From Verrucomicrobiales bacterium (GTDB taxonomy: Bacteria; Verrucomicrobiota; Verrucomicrobiia; Verrucomicrobiales; V1-33): a DNA stretch of 16,296 nt. The stretch lies in NCBI GenBank assembly GCA_028293305.1, contig JAQGPD010000513.1, positions 1 through 16,296 on the forward strand, written 5' to 3'. The position numbers were made by a program, and so were the translations under genes. The notes below the pieces were generated by a model. That model searched no databases, was not told the DNA's origin, and worked only from the letters and a program-made list of their open reading frames with translations. This document shows, in pieces, positions 8,752-16,176 of this stretch (position 1 is the first letter of the stretch; each line of letters begins with the position of its first letter).

Positions 8752-8767
8752 ACGTCAATTTTGACGT
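8752..8767. repeat. Perfect inverted repeat ACGTCAA-TT-TTGACGT
   Basis: Seven-base arms flank TT. The right arm is also the start of the adjacent 16-base-period direct repeat. It resembles a dimeric protein-binding site or element end rather than a terminator, as it has no T-run. Confidence 0.7.
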
Positions 8768-8800
8768 GCGTTGAAATAGACGTGCGTTGAAAGGGACGTT
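8763..8800. repeat. 16-bp-period direct repeat
   Basis: GACGTGCGTTGAAA occurs at 8763-8776 and 8779-8792, followed by a partial GACGTT from 8795. It could be binding sites or the end of an inserted segment. Confidence 0.75.
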
Positions 8801-8853
8801 CATCGTATGTCTGCCCCGGATTAAAGAGCCGCGGGGAACGCTGCCAAATCTCC

Positions 8854-10569
8854 TCAGGTTTGCGGGGCCGCGTTGGCAGCCACGCTGGCCAGCCGGTCGA
8901 GCATTTCACTCACTTCGGCGGGGATTTCCGCCAGCGGGATGCCATCCGCCAAGCCGTGGTAGTCGCGTTTCCAGGTTTGTTGGGGGATGCCCAGGCGTTT
9001 GTAAAAATTCACGAAGAGCGGATCCAAAAAGTCATCCGTCACTTTGATCTCGCTGCCCCATGGACTCGGTTTGTTGGTGATCCGCAGGGCCTGCTCCAGC
9101 TCTTCCATGCAGGTCTGCAGGATTTGGAGGCGGTTTTGCCGTTCTGCTTCGTCGATCAGATCACCCTGACGCAAACCCTGCTGGACGTAGGCCTGCAGAC
9201 TGGCGGGAGTGGTGATGTAGTTTTCGATTTCCCGCCGGCTCCACATGCATTCCGTCAATTGCGAACCCGTATGCAGTTCCTTGTCCAGCCGGTCGAATAA
9301 CGCAAATCCGATGAGATCCGGTTTCGCCTCCCTCAGGCCCTGAAAATGATCGCGGGCTTCCTGGGGCTTATTGCTGCCGAGATAAATCACGGGAACCGAG
9401 TCGCTTAAAAATGCCTTTGCTGGATGATCCAACCGCTCCGCCAAGCGCCGGAGAATAGCAAGATCCGTGGAGCCTTCCAGATACAGCATCCATCCTTTTT
9501 GTTCGGCCAGGTAGTAGTCGGCCATCCGGAGGCTTTCCAGGGCCTTTCTGACCTGATGCCGGGAGCGCGTGTCGATGCGGTGGGGCCGGCCGACAAACGC
9601 CATAACCACATCCCGCTCGGCGGCTTCCTGGAGGATGACCTCTGAGTGGCTGGCGGCAATGATCTGGGATCCCTGCTCGGCGGCGATTTCCGTGATGAGG
9701 TTGTAAACATCCCGTTGCCTCAGGATTTCCAGGTGGGCATCCGGCTCATCGAGAAGCAGCACGGAACCGGGGTTGGCCAGCATATAACTGAGCAGCAGAA
9801 GCACCTGCTGGCAACCCCTTCCGGAGGAGGAGAGATCCAGCTCGACGCCGGATTTTTCTTTGTAGCCCAGGGACAGTTCGCTGCGCTCCCTGATGTAGAT
9901 CGGGTCGAGCAATTGAATGTGAAACAATCTCTGGATCTGACTTGTGAGGCGTTTCCAAGCGGATTTATCCTCGCGGGAAAAGAGTTGCCAGCAAAGATTG
10001 CGCAGCACCTGAGCGGTCTGACCCTCGCCAATCAGCACCGAGATCTCGCCTGCTTCTTTCCGATGCTCCCGTTCCGAGAGACCCGACATGGGAGGAAGAA
10101 ATACGACGTTATGCCGGCGGGCCCCTTGAGGCACCGATCCGTCAGGACAGTCCTTCAGCCGGCAGTAAAAAGACTCTTCATTGGCATAGTAAAATTCCAT
10201 CGCGCAGGACCATGGTTGATCCTCATGCACCCCCTCAGCGGTGAGAGTGATGTAGACATTTTCGGTGCTCTGCGTCCCGTCGGCGCTGGCCGTTTCCCGG
10301 GTGCATAAATCATTCCATAGCAGACGCGCACTGGGAACGGGGATGGAATAGAGGTCGCGGCGGTTGATTGTAACTCCGCTCCGCTCGCTGGCCGCACTTT
10401 TGTCCCGCCGTTCCGCCCATCTGCGCCACGCCACATCCCAGAGGGCCAGCGCTTGGAGGGCCGTGGTCTTCCCGGAATTGTTGGGGCCGATGAAGACCGC
10501 TGCATTCCCCAGGTGAAGCTCTGCATTTCCGAGCCGCTTGAAATTGGAAATCTGGAACCGGGTGATCAT
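8854..10569 (-). CDS. OLD-type AAA ATPase with TOPRIM-like C-terminal domain (probable defence nuclease)
   Basis: The protein has 571 residues. The ABC/SMC-like ATPase half shows Walker A GPNNSGKT (28-35), signature-like LSSSGRGCQQ (246-255), Walker B VLLLDEP (270-276) and the switch histidine in AASHSE (305-310). The C-terminal half starts LYLEGSTD (362-369), the first TOPRIM acidic motif, followed by LFDRLDKE (424-431) and RREIENY (445-451), as in the OLD family. OLD proteins are ATP-regulated nucleases, and many act in phage defence. The usual DxD reads D-R-L-D here, so metal binding may differ. ATG 10569 has AAAGG eight bases upstream, the only clear Shine-Dalgarno in the window, and the N-terminus fits the family (ITRFQISNFKRLG). 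It stands alone, with no helicase (Gabija) or PARIS-like partner, converges on tex, and is bracketed by two copies of the tex 3' end. Codon use is less C-ending than in tex, suggesting transfer. The ATPase/TOPRIM call is strong; the defence role is inferred. Confidence 0.92.
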   Translation of the reverse strand: MITRFQISNFKRLGNAELHLGNAAVFIGPNNSGKTTALQALALWDVAWRRWAERRDKSAASERSGVTINRRDLYSIPVPSARLLWNDLCTRETASADGTQSTENVYITLTAEGVHEDQPWSCAMEFYYANEESFYCRLKDCPDGSVPQGARRHNVVFLPPMSGLSEREHRKEAGEISVLIGEGQTAQVLRNLCWQLFSREDKSAWKRLTSQIQRLFHIQLLDPIYIRERSELSLGYKEKSGVELDLSSSGRGCQQVLLLLSYMLANPGSVLLLDEPDAHLEILRQRDVYNLITEIAAEQGSQIIAASHSEVILQEAAERDVVMAFVGRPHRIDTRSRHQVRKALESLRMADYYLAEQKGWMLYLEGSTDLAILRRLAERLDHPAKAFLSDSVPVIYLGSNKPQEARDHFQGLREAKPDLIGFALFDRLDKELHTGSQLTECMWSRREIENYITTPASLQAYVQQGLRQGDLIDEAERQNRLQILQTCMEELEQALRITNKPSPWGSEIKVTDDFLDPLFVNFYKRLGIPQQTWKRDYHGLADGIPLAEIPAEVSEMLDRLASVAANAAPQT

Positions 10570-10610
10570 GGATTACCTTTCATGCAGGAAAATCGATGTC
10601 CAGGGCAGGA

Positions 10611-10700
10611 CGGCAAACCGGCAGCGCCATCGGCACCGGCATGGGCAACCCGTTCGGCGGCGGCAACGACTGGTTCACCCAGGCCCAAAAGAAAAAGTAA
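10611..10700 (+). pseudogene. Orphan second copy of the tex 3' end
   Basis: Read in frame, this fragment encodes RQTGSAIGTGMGNPFGGGND, then WFTQAQKKK and TAA, matching the last residues of Tex with a few changes. Bases 10618-10651 are identical to 8589-8622. Later differences are mostly synonymous or conservative (CCC/CCG, S/G, S/T, CAG/CAA, R/K). No Tex core precedes it: similarity stops near 10611, about 40 bases from the ATPase start codon. It is best read as the displaced original end of tex, or the end of another tex allele, left behind when the ATPase segment arrived. Confidence 0.88.
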
Positions 10701-10710
10701 GCAACACCTC

Positions 10711-10752
10711 CCAAAAAGAATAAAGAAAGGAGCACGGGCGTCCCGGCCCGTG
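10711..10752 (-). terminator. Hairpin element A with T-tract on the minus strand
   Basis: The stem CACGGGCG/GGCCCGTG has one mismatch next to the loop TCCC (10733-10752). Read on the minus strand it is followed by a T-rich stretch (CTCCTTTCTTTATTCTTTTT). It belongs to the five-copy hairpin family. It could stop leftward transcription, or be a dispersed palindrome. Confidence 0.55.
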
Positions 10753-10873
10753 AGCATCCAACCCAACAACAACCCACCCAAGATCCTCGCACCAACCCAA
10801 AAAAACCGGTCCCCGTTGGCCGGCCCAAGAAATGGGTTCGCGGAACCCCAGTCCGGAAAGCGGGCCAGAAACT

Positions 10874-10910
10874 CACGGGCCGGGAGGCCCGTGCTCCCTT
10901 CTTTTTCGTC
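10874..10910 (+). terminator. Hairpin element B with T-tract on the plus strand
   Basis: A perfect 8-base stem, CACGGGCC/GGCCCGTG, with GGGA loop (10874-10893) is followed by CTCCCTTCTTTTTC. It is the inverted partner of element A and lies ahead of the gene at 10975. Confidence 0.6.
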
Positions 10911-10974
10911 TTTCCGTTGGTGTTGGCATCGTTACGTGCTCCCATCTTAAAAATCCACTCAACCCACGACCAGC

Positions 10975-11553
10975 ATGAGATCTTCCTCCCGTGTCATCCT
11001 TGCTCAACGCCGCGCCGCGCTTTCCGTTCCTTTGGCAGATCGTCTGTCATCCTGGCAGCGGTGGCTGTTGTCAGCGGCCGCACTCACGGCTTTCCTGCTG
11101 CTCCTCCACCACGCCTTGGGAAGCTGGTTGACGGTGACCGCCATGCTGCTGGCTTTTCTCGTCATCATCACGGCACTCATCGCCACCGAGTCCCACAGGC
11201 TGAAGCGCCTCGCCCTGGACCGCACCGGCGAATCCATCTGCTCCTTCAGCCGCGCCTTCCCCAAGGCCACCCGGAACCCGCTTTTGATCCGCGCCGTGTA
11301 TGAAACCATCCAGCAGGACTACCTGAATGCCCGGGTCCCGCTCCGCGCTTCCGACAGGCTGACGGAAGTTCTTAACACTGATGACGGGGAAATTGACTTC
11401 ATCACCATTCACCTGGCGGACCTGACAGAACGCAGCATGGCAAACTGCGAAATCAATCCCCTCTACGGCCGCGTGAAAACCCCTGCCGACCTCGTGGCTT
11501 TTTTACAACATCAGCCGCTTTTACCCCACGCCCCCGGCACCCACAAGCTCTGA
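10975..11553 (+). CDS. Two-helix membrane protein with acyl-carrier-like C-terminal region
   Basis: The protein has 192 residues. After a basic N-terminus come two hydrophobic helices at about 27-46 (SWQRWLLSAAALTAFLLLLH) and 51-70 (WLTVTAMLLAFLVIITALIA). A cytoplasmic region of about 120 residues should follow. Residues about 125-182 (VPLRASDRLTEVLNTDDGEI through GRVKTPADLVAFLQHQ) follow the helix pattern of acyl carrier proteins. The serine that carries phosphopantetheine (DSL) is replaced by DFI, so a true carrier role is unlikely. It lies after hairpin B and converges with the exported-protein gene at 11570, with only 16 bases between the stops. No Shine-Dalgarno precedes ATG 10975, but this is the only sensible start. 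Function is unknown; the ACP-like reading is by pattern only. Confidence 0.75.
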   Translation: MRSSSRVILAQRRAALSVPLADRLSSWQRWLLSAAALTAFLLLLHHALGSWLTVTAMLLAFLVIITALIATESHRLKRLALDRTGESICSFSRAFPKATRNPLLIRAVYETIQQDYLNARVPLRASDRLTEVLNTDDGEIDFITIHLADLTERSMANCEINPLYGRVKTPADLVAFLQHQPLLPHAPGTHKL

Positions 11554-11569
11554 CCCTTCCTCGACTATT

Positions 11570-13666
11570 TCACGGCCCCACCGTGAGCCGCAGGAACTGT
11601 TGAGGCCTGCCAGGCGCGGGCGGATCCAGCAAATAACGTTGTTTGCCGGAAACCGTCACCGGAGTCACCGGCTCCCAGCTTCCCGGCAGTAAAGTGGAGC
11701 TTTTCCAACCGCTCAGCACCATTGCCGGGCCCCAGCCAAGATGGTTGTTGAGGCCACCGGGCTCCAGTTCCCACCCGCCCGCCACGAGGCGGGGAGCACG
11801 CGCCGCCGCAGGGTCCGGCCCGCCCGGCTGGCTCGGCAAAAGCGGATCCGTGTCACAGAAAAACTCCAAGGCATTCGAAATCCCGTCCCCATCCGCATCC
11901 GCAGCCAAATCCCCCGCCGCACCCGCCAGACCCGTGTATCCCCGCCTCCAAACGGCATAGGGATCCACCGCCTCGCCCTCAGGCTCCCCCTCCTTCACGC
12001 TATAGCGCGACGACCACCCCATTGGAATTGTGGCGGAGTCCGGGCTTAGGAAATCGTTATCCCAAAAAACATCCTGGTAGTTCCTCACGTTCCGGCTGGC
12101 ATCCACCACACTCACCCGCAACACATTGACCCCCAGCTCCAAATTCATTTGTTTCCTGACCCGCCAAAGCCCCGCTTTTGCCGTGCCACGCACCAACGTC
12201 AGGGGAATTGCATCCCGGGAGGAGATGATTGCGAGGGGACTCTCCCGGATCAGATACGCGGAAACTCCGGTCACCCCGGTGTCATCACCAACTTCCGCCG
12301 TGATCTCCACAACCGATGTGGAATGATGGAATGCCTGATGGTCCGGCGACAGGGTGATCCCCGTGACCACAGGCCGGTTTTGCTCCACGGAAATGGAATT
12401 GGTCACCGTCATCACGCCCGTGAACCCACCCGGGAACGGCCTGTCTCCGGGCAGTCCGTAATAACTGGTCCGGTAATGCGGCGAAGCCCCCGACATTATG
12501 ATCCTCCACCGATATTCACCGGACGGCAAAGTGATAGGCAAATAGATATTCCCGGTCCGTTGCTCCAGGCTTTTTTCCAATGGCGTGGAGTAACCTGAAT
12601 ACAACACGCCACCAAAGCCGGTCGCACTGCCATCCATGCGGTGGAGCCTGGCTTCCACCGTCCGGATACCTGACAGCGTTTGCGCTCCCGAAAAGAGAAA
12701 TGCCACCGGCGTGCCGGCCCCTGTCAAATTCACCGTCTGGCGGTCTGTGGAAACCGCCAACAAATCCGGAGGCGCGGAATCCACCGCTCCCGTGTTCCCT
12801 ATCATCAGCGTCGTTTCCACGCCCGGACCCGGCACCGGCGAGCCGTGGTAACCATAGCTTAAACTTCTGGAGGCCGTATCCGTCACCGAAACCTGCAAAG
12901 GATAGGCACCGGGAGCGAGCAACCCCGGAACCGTCAATTCCGCGCGATAGACTCCTGACAATTCATCCCCGGAAATCCGTTGCTCGGCACTCATCGACGC
13001 CCACGAAATAATCCCGCCCTCGGAATTTGGCAAAAAGACGCTGATCGTCGAAATCCCGCGATTGTCCGATGCCGCGGCCGTCACCGTCACGGTCCGGGAA
13101 CCCGTGGTGACATCCACCGGATTGGGCGTCACCGAGAAACTGGAGAGCTGCGGCGGCGTCTCATCGGGCGGCTCCGGATTGATCAGCGTGATGGAAAAAG
13201 TAGATCCCGCCGGCAAAGGCGGACTTCCGGCGGGAATGCCCAACTCCGTGTTTTCCGCGCCATAATAAACCGGTGGATTCACAAAATCGTGCAAAACCGC
13301 AGCGATGGTCCATGTCCCGGCGGCACGATGAGCCGGCACCCGGATCCATCCCTGATAGGTGCCCGAACGCGCCGAGCCCCTCAGCACCTTCTCGCCGCCT
13401 CCGGCCGGGGAGTGCAGGATCCCCGTTGACGAATAGAAAGTATCCCCGGCCGCCGAGGTGCAGACCATGTCCACCCGCCTCAGCATATCCGGAGCCGTAT
13501 AACTCAACTGAACCGGCAAATAAACCACTTCGGCCCTGACATCCGCCACCGCGTCCGGCACATACAACCGTTCCAGAACCGGCGGCTGCGCCTGTGAAAA
13601 CCCCGGCCATGCCAGCAACGCAAGACCAAGCGATAACAAAAGGAATTGTCGGGGAAAGCAATTCAT
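11570..13666 (-). CDS. Exported Ig-like/DxDxDG-loop protein, paralog 1
   Basis: With the start at 13666 the protein has 698 residues. An in-frame ATG at 13708 is rejected: the aligned upstream sequence of paralog 2 meets a TAA after ten codons, so that ATG is not a conserved start. Residues 1-26 (MNCFPRQFLL through SQA) form a clear signal peptide, followed by QPPVLERL. The body is beta-rich, with repeated Ig/PKD-like stretches (ELSGVYRAELTVPG, GAYPLQVSVTD, VEITAEVGDDTGV, VLRVSVVDASRNVR). Residues 580-591 (DADGDGISNALE) form an EF-hand/thrombospondin-3-like calcium loop, and the end runs to QQFLRLTVGP, a C-terminal style common in verrucomicrobial exported proteins. It is tandem with and similar to the gene at 13999-16122: roughly half identical in the body by eye, about 90% in the last 119 residues. 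Function is unknown; a surface or secreted structural/adhesive protein is inferred. Confidence 0.88.
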   Translation of the reverse strand: MNCFPRQFLLLSLGLALLAWPGFSQAQPPVLERLYVPDAVADVRAEVVYLPVQLSYTAPDMLRRVDMVCTSAAGDTFYSSTGILHSPAGGGEKVLRGSARSGTYQGWIRVPAHRAAGTWTIAAVLHDFVNPPVYYGAENTELGIPAGSPPLPAGSTFSITLINPEPPDETPPQLSSFSVTPNPVDVTTGSRTVTVTAAASDNRGISTISVFLPNSEGGIISWASMSAEQRISGDELSGVYRAELTVPGLLAPGAYPLQVSVTDTASRSLSYGYHGSPVPGPGVETTLMIGNTGAVDSAPPDLLAVSTDRQTVNLTGAGTPVAFLFSGAQTLSGIRTVEARLHRMDGSATGFGGVLYSGYSTPLEKSLEQRTGNIYLPITLPSGEYRWRIIMSGASPHYRTSYYGLPGDRPFPGGFTGVMTVTNSISVEQNRPVVTGITLSPDHQAFHHSTSVVEITAEVGDDTGVTGVSAYLIRESPLAIISSRDAIPLTLVRGTAKAGLWRVRKQMNLELGVNVLRVSVVDASRNVRNYQDVFWDNDFLSPDSATIPMGWSSRYSVKEGEPEGEAVDPYAVWRRGYTGLAGAAGDLAADADGDGISNALEFFCDTDPLLPSQPGGPDPAAARAPRLVAGGWELEPGGLNNHLGWGPAMVLSGWKSSTLLPGSWEPVTPVTVSGKQRYLLDPPAPGRPQQFLRLTVGP

Positions 13667-13720
13667 ACTGGTTTTTACTACAGTCCGCCTCCAAACCGCA
13701 AGCCTCATCTTAACAATTCC
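13667..13720 (-). promoter_or_regulatory. Conserved 54-nt 5' block, copy 1
   Basis: The 54 bases upstream of ATG 13666 align without gaps to those upstream of ATG 16122 (16123-16176), with only a few differences. They share GGAATTGTTAAGATGAG and TTGCGGTTTGG. Conservation outside the coding frame suggests a shared promoter or leader. Confidence 0.7.
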
Positions 13721-13741
13721 TGAAAACCCGTCCCCGGACGC

Positions 13742-13785
13742 GAAAAAAGCGAAAAAACAAAGGAGCCCGGGCCTCCCGGCCCGGG
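13742..13785 (-). terminator. Hairpin element C with T-tract on the minus strand
   Basis: A perfect 8-base stem, CCCGGGCC/GGCCCGGG, with TCCC loop (13766-13785) is followed on the minus strand by CTCCTTTGTTTTTTCGC. It is placed to end leftward transcription from paralog 2 before the 5' block of paralog 1. Confidence 0.6.
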
Positions 13786-13879
13786 TGTTTCCAAAGCCAG
13801 CGTCCGCAGCTCAATACCCTAGCATCCGCGCGATTCCCCGCGATTCCCCGAACTTCCACCAAAACTGAAATCTGAACCT

Positions 13880-13925
13880 CACGGGCCGGGAGGCCCGTGC
13901 TCCTTTCTTTTGTTCTCTTCTTTTG
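13880..13925 (+). terminator. Hairpin element D with T-rich tail on the plus strand
   Basis: The stem CACGGGCC/GGCCCGTG with GGGA loop (13880-13899) is identical to element B. It is followed by CTCCTTTCTTTTGTTCTC. It is the inverted partner of C. Confidence 0.5.
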
Positions 13926-13998
13926 CTCCCAGCGCTATAGCATACCCGTTCAACCCACGGCCCACGTGGGAACATCCTCCCGTGCCATTCCCTGTCCC

Positions 13999-16122
13999 TC
14001 ACGGCCCCACCGTGAGCCGCAGGAACTGTTGAGGCCGGCCAGGCGCGGGCGGATCCAGCAAAAAGCGTTGTTTGCCGGACACCGTCACCGGAGGCACCGG
14101 CACCCAACTCCCCGGCAGCAAGGTAGAGCTTTTCCAACCGCTCAGCACCGGGGGCGGACCCCAGCCAAGCTCGTTGTTGCGGCCACTGGGCTCCAGCTCC
14201 CATCCCCCCGCCACCAATCGGGGAGCACGCCCCGCAGCCGGGTCCGGCCCGCCCGGCTGACTGGGCAAAAGCGGATCCGTGGCGCAGATGAATTCCAAGG
14301 CATTCGCAATCCCATCGCCATCCGCATCCGCAGCCAAATCCCCCAACACCCCCGCGAGCCCCGTATGGCCGTTCCTCCACCCCCTGTAAGGATCGGAGTA
14401 GTAAAGCTCAAATGGCCCATTGCCGGAATAGCGCGAGGGCCAGCCGACCGGTATCGGCACGGCGGATTTGTTGAAAAAATCATATTCCATAAAAACATCC
14501 TGGTAAATCCGCTGGTTCCTACTGGTATCCACCACGCTCAGGCGTAATACAAAATCCTGCTGTGTGGGCAATCTCACCATCTCCCGCCCCCGCCATACCC
14601 CCGCCTTTGCCGCGCCTCCCACCAGCACCATGGGGATGGGGGGACTCGCCGCATACAACACGCCGCTTTCCTCGAGCATTTCCGCCGTGGCCCCGGCAAT
14701 TCCTGCATCATCGTGAATCTCAGCCGTGACCTCCACCAATACCGGACGACCGCTTATCGGGGTTTTCTCGGGAGTGAGGCTGATCCGCGTGACCACCGGA
14801 GGATTCTGTTCGACGATAGCCCGGTTGATCACGAGAAGTTCACCGGCGAACCCGCCGGGGAAGACACTGTCACCCGCGAGGCCGTAAAAGCTCTTCCGGT
14901 TGAGCGGCCCTCCTCCAGTTAGGCTGATTCTCCAATGATAGAGCCCGGGTGCCAATGTAATGGGCAATCCCAGCGTCGCGGTTCGCTCCTCATGATGAGT
15001 CTCCGGAGGATTCGGATAACTTGAATAGAGCCAGCCATTGAACGCCACCTTTTGACCCTGCGAATCATGAAGGGTCGGCGTGATGCTCGTGATGCCTGAG
15101 GGCACATCCCTGGCGGACCACTTAAAGGCCACCAGTTGAGGGGTGTCCGACACGTCCACCACGGTGCGGTCGCTGGAAATAGCCAACAATTCCGGTGGAG
15201 CCGAATCCGCCGGACCGTTGTTCAGGATGGTGACAGCAGTTTGCACCGCCGGTCCCGGTGCGAGGGAATTCGGTTGTCCGTAGGTGAGGGTTCTTCCAGC
15301 GGCGTCCGTAACGTAGATTATCAGAGGATATTCCCCGGGAGGCAATCCGGCGGGAATGGTGCAGGTCATCCGATAGGTGCCTGACAACTCGTCCCCGGAT
15401 ATCCGATCCTCGGCGGTCGCCCAATCCTGGGCAATAACACGGTCACGGGATCCCGTGAGGAGGTAAATGGACATACTGGAGATCCCTCGATTGTCGGAAC
15501 AAACAGCGGTCACCGTAATGGTTTGTGGTTCCGAGGTGACATCCACCGGGTGGGGAGACACCTGCAGGCTGGAAAGTTCCGGCATCACGTCATCGACCGG
15601 ATTCGGATTGATAATGGTGAGGAAAGAGCTTGAGCCCGGTGGAAGGGGAGGACTGCCTGCTGGAATGCCGAGGACCGCATTTTCGGGCCCGTAAAAAACG
15701 GGAGGATTCACATTATCACGCAATACCGCCCCGACTGTCCATTTACCGGCGGCGCGGTGGCCTGGCACGTATAACATGCTTCGGTAAGTGCCGGAACGCG
15801 CCGTGCCTCTCAATGGCATGTCGCCCCCAAAACCACCAAAATACGGCCGTAAAACATGCTGTGAGTAAAAAGAATCTCCGGTTTCCGAGGTCCAGGCCAG
15901 TTCCACCGACTGCAACATCCCGGGAGCGGTATAGCTGAATTCAACCCATAGGGGTCTTCCTCCCGCCGAAATATCCGCCACCTCGTCCACCACCGCGCCC
16001 GGCACCGCGCCCCGCACATTTAATCGTTCCAAAACCGGCGGCTGGGCGGGGGAAATTCCCGGACACGCCAGCCCCGCAAGGCCGATCCATAACAAGAACA
16101 TCCGCCGGGGACTCCATTTCAT
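13999..16122 (-). CDS. Exported Ig-like/DxDxDG-loop protein, paralog 2
   Basis: The protein has 707 residues. The signal peptide is MKWSPRRMFLLWIGLAGLAC through SPA, followed by QPPVLERL exactly as in paralog 1. The body carries similar Ig/PKD-like stretches (GTARSGTYRSMLYVPGHRAA, SSLQVSPHPVDVT, SGDELSGTYRMTCTIP, EVTAEIHDDAGIAG). Residues 589-600 (DADGDGIANALE) form the calcium loop, and the last 119 residues differ from paralog 1 at about 12 positions with no gaps. Paralog-specific differences cluster in the N-terminal third and the middle. ATG 16122 is supported by the signal peptide and by a stop in the same upstream frame. A TATAAA (16131-16136) lies eight bases before the ATG with TTGCGG 15 bases further up; there is no Shine-Dalgarno. 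Secretion is well supported; the role is unknown. Confidence 0.9.
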   Translation of the reverse strand: MKWSPRRMFLLWIGLAGLACPGISPAQPPVLERLNVRGAVPGAVVDEVADISAGGRPLWVEFSYTAPGMLQSVELAWTSETGDSFYSQHVLRPYFGGFGGDMPLRGTARSGTYRSMLYVPGHRAAGKWTVGAVLRDNVNPPVFYGPENAVLGIPAGSPPLPPGSSSFLTIINPNPVDDVMPELSSLQVSPHPVDVTSEPQTITVTAVCSDNRGISSMSIYLLTGSRDRVIAQDWATAEDRISGDELSGTYRMTCTIPAGLPPGEYPLIIYVTDAAGRTLTYGQPNSLAPGPAVQTAVTILNNGPADSAPPELLAISSDRTVVDVSDTPQLVAFKWSARDVPSGITSITPTLHDSQGQKVAFNGWLYSSYPNPPETHHEERTATLGLPITLAPGLYHWRISLTGGGPLNRKSFYGLAGDSVFPGGFAGELLVINRAIVEQNPPVVTRISLTPEKTPISGRPVLVEVTAEIHDDAGIAGATAEMLEESGVLYAASPPIPMVLVGGAAKAGVWRGREMVRLPTQQDFVLRLSVVDTSRNQRIYQDVFMEYDFFNKSAVPIPVGWPSRYSGNGPFELYYSDPYRGWRNGHTGLAGVLGDLAADADGDGIANALEFICATDPLLPSQPGGPDPAAGRAPRLVAGGWELEPSGRNNELGWGPPPVLSGWKSSTLLPGSWVPVPPVTVSGKQRFLLDPPAPGRPQQFLRLTVGP

Positions 16123-16176
16123 GCTGGCTTTTTATACAGTCCTGCACCAAACCGCAAGACTCATCTTAACAATTCC
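16123..16176 (-). promoter_or_regulatory. Conserved 54-nt 5' block, copy 2, with candidate promoter
   Basis: It is homologous to 13667-13720. It contains a TTGCGG/TATAAA pair (16152-16157 and 16131-16136 on the minus strand, 15 bases apart). The -10-like box sits so near the ATG that a very short or absent leader is likely. The pair is less perfect in copy 1 (TAGTAA). Confidence 0.5.

Larger units (their letters stand above)
8672..8853. other. Convergent spacer with short periodic repeats
   Basis: No gene is seen. Just after the tex stop is a 10-base-period repeat at 8681-8710 (GCGGATGCAC, GCGGATAAAC, TCGGATGGAT). At 8752-8767 is a perfect inverted repeat, ACGTCAA-TT-TTGACGT. It overlaps a 16-base-period direct repeat of GACGTGCGTTGAAA at 8763-8776 and 8779-8792, with a partial third copy from 8795. 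tex and the ATPase gene converge here, but no classical terminator is visible. Confidence 0.7.
10701..10974. other. Non-coding region with an inverted hairpin pair
   Basis: No convincing gene is present. It contains hairpin elements A (10733-10752) and B (10874-10893) in opposite orientation, with about 120 bases of unique sequence between. A weak promoter-like pair follows B (TTGGCA at 10923-10928, a 17-base gap, then CTTAAA), ahead of the gene at 10975. Confidence 0.6.
13721..13998. other. Spacer between tandem exported genes with inverted hairpin pair
   Basis: It contains hairpins C (13766-13785) and D (13880-13899) in opposite orientation. Between them a 10-base unit, CGATTCCCCG, is duplicated at 13831-13850. 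No gene is seen. Confidence 0.6.

Noticed and set aside
9646..10308. 220-codon plus-strand open frame opposite the ATPase gene
   Set aside because: It shows no recognisable domain and lies fully inside a gene with complete Walker motifs.
8854..10569. Gabija (GajA) or PARIS (AriA) assignment of the ATPase
   Set aside because: No GajB-like helicase or AriB-like partner is next to it; only the broader OLD-type family can be supported.
13667..13708. Upstream in-frame ATG of paralog 1 at 13708
   Set aside because: The homologous upstream ATG of paralog 2 is followed by a stop after ten codons, and the signal peptide begins at 13666.
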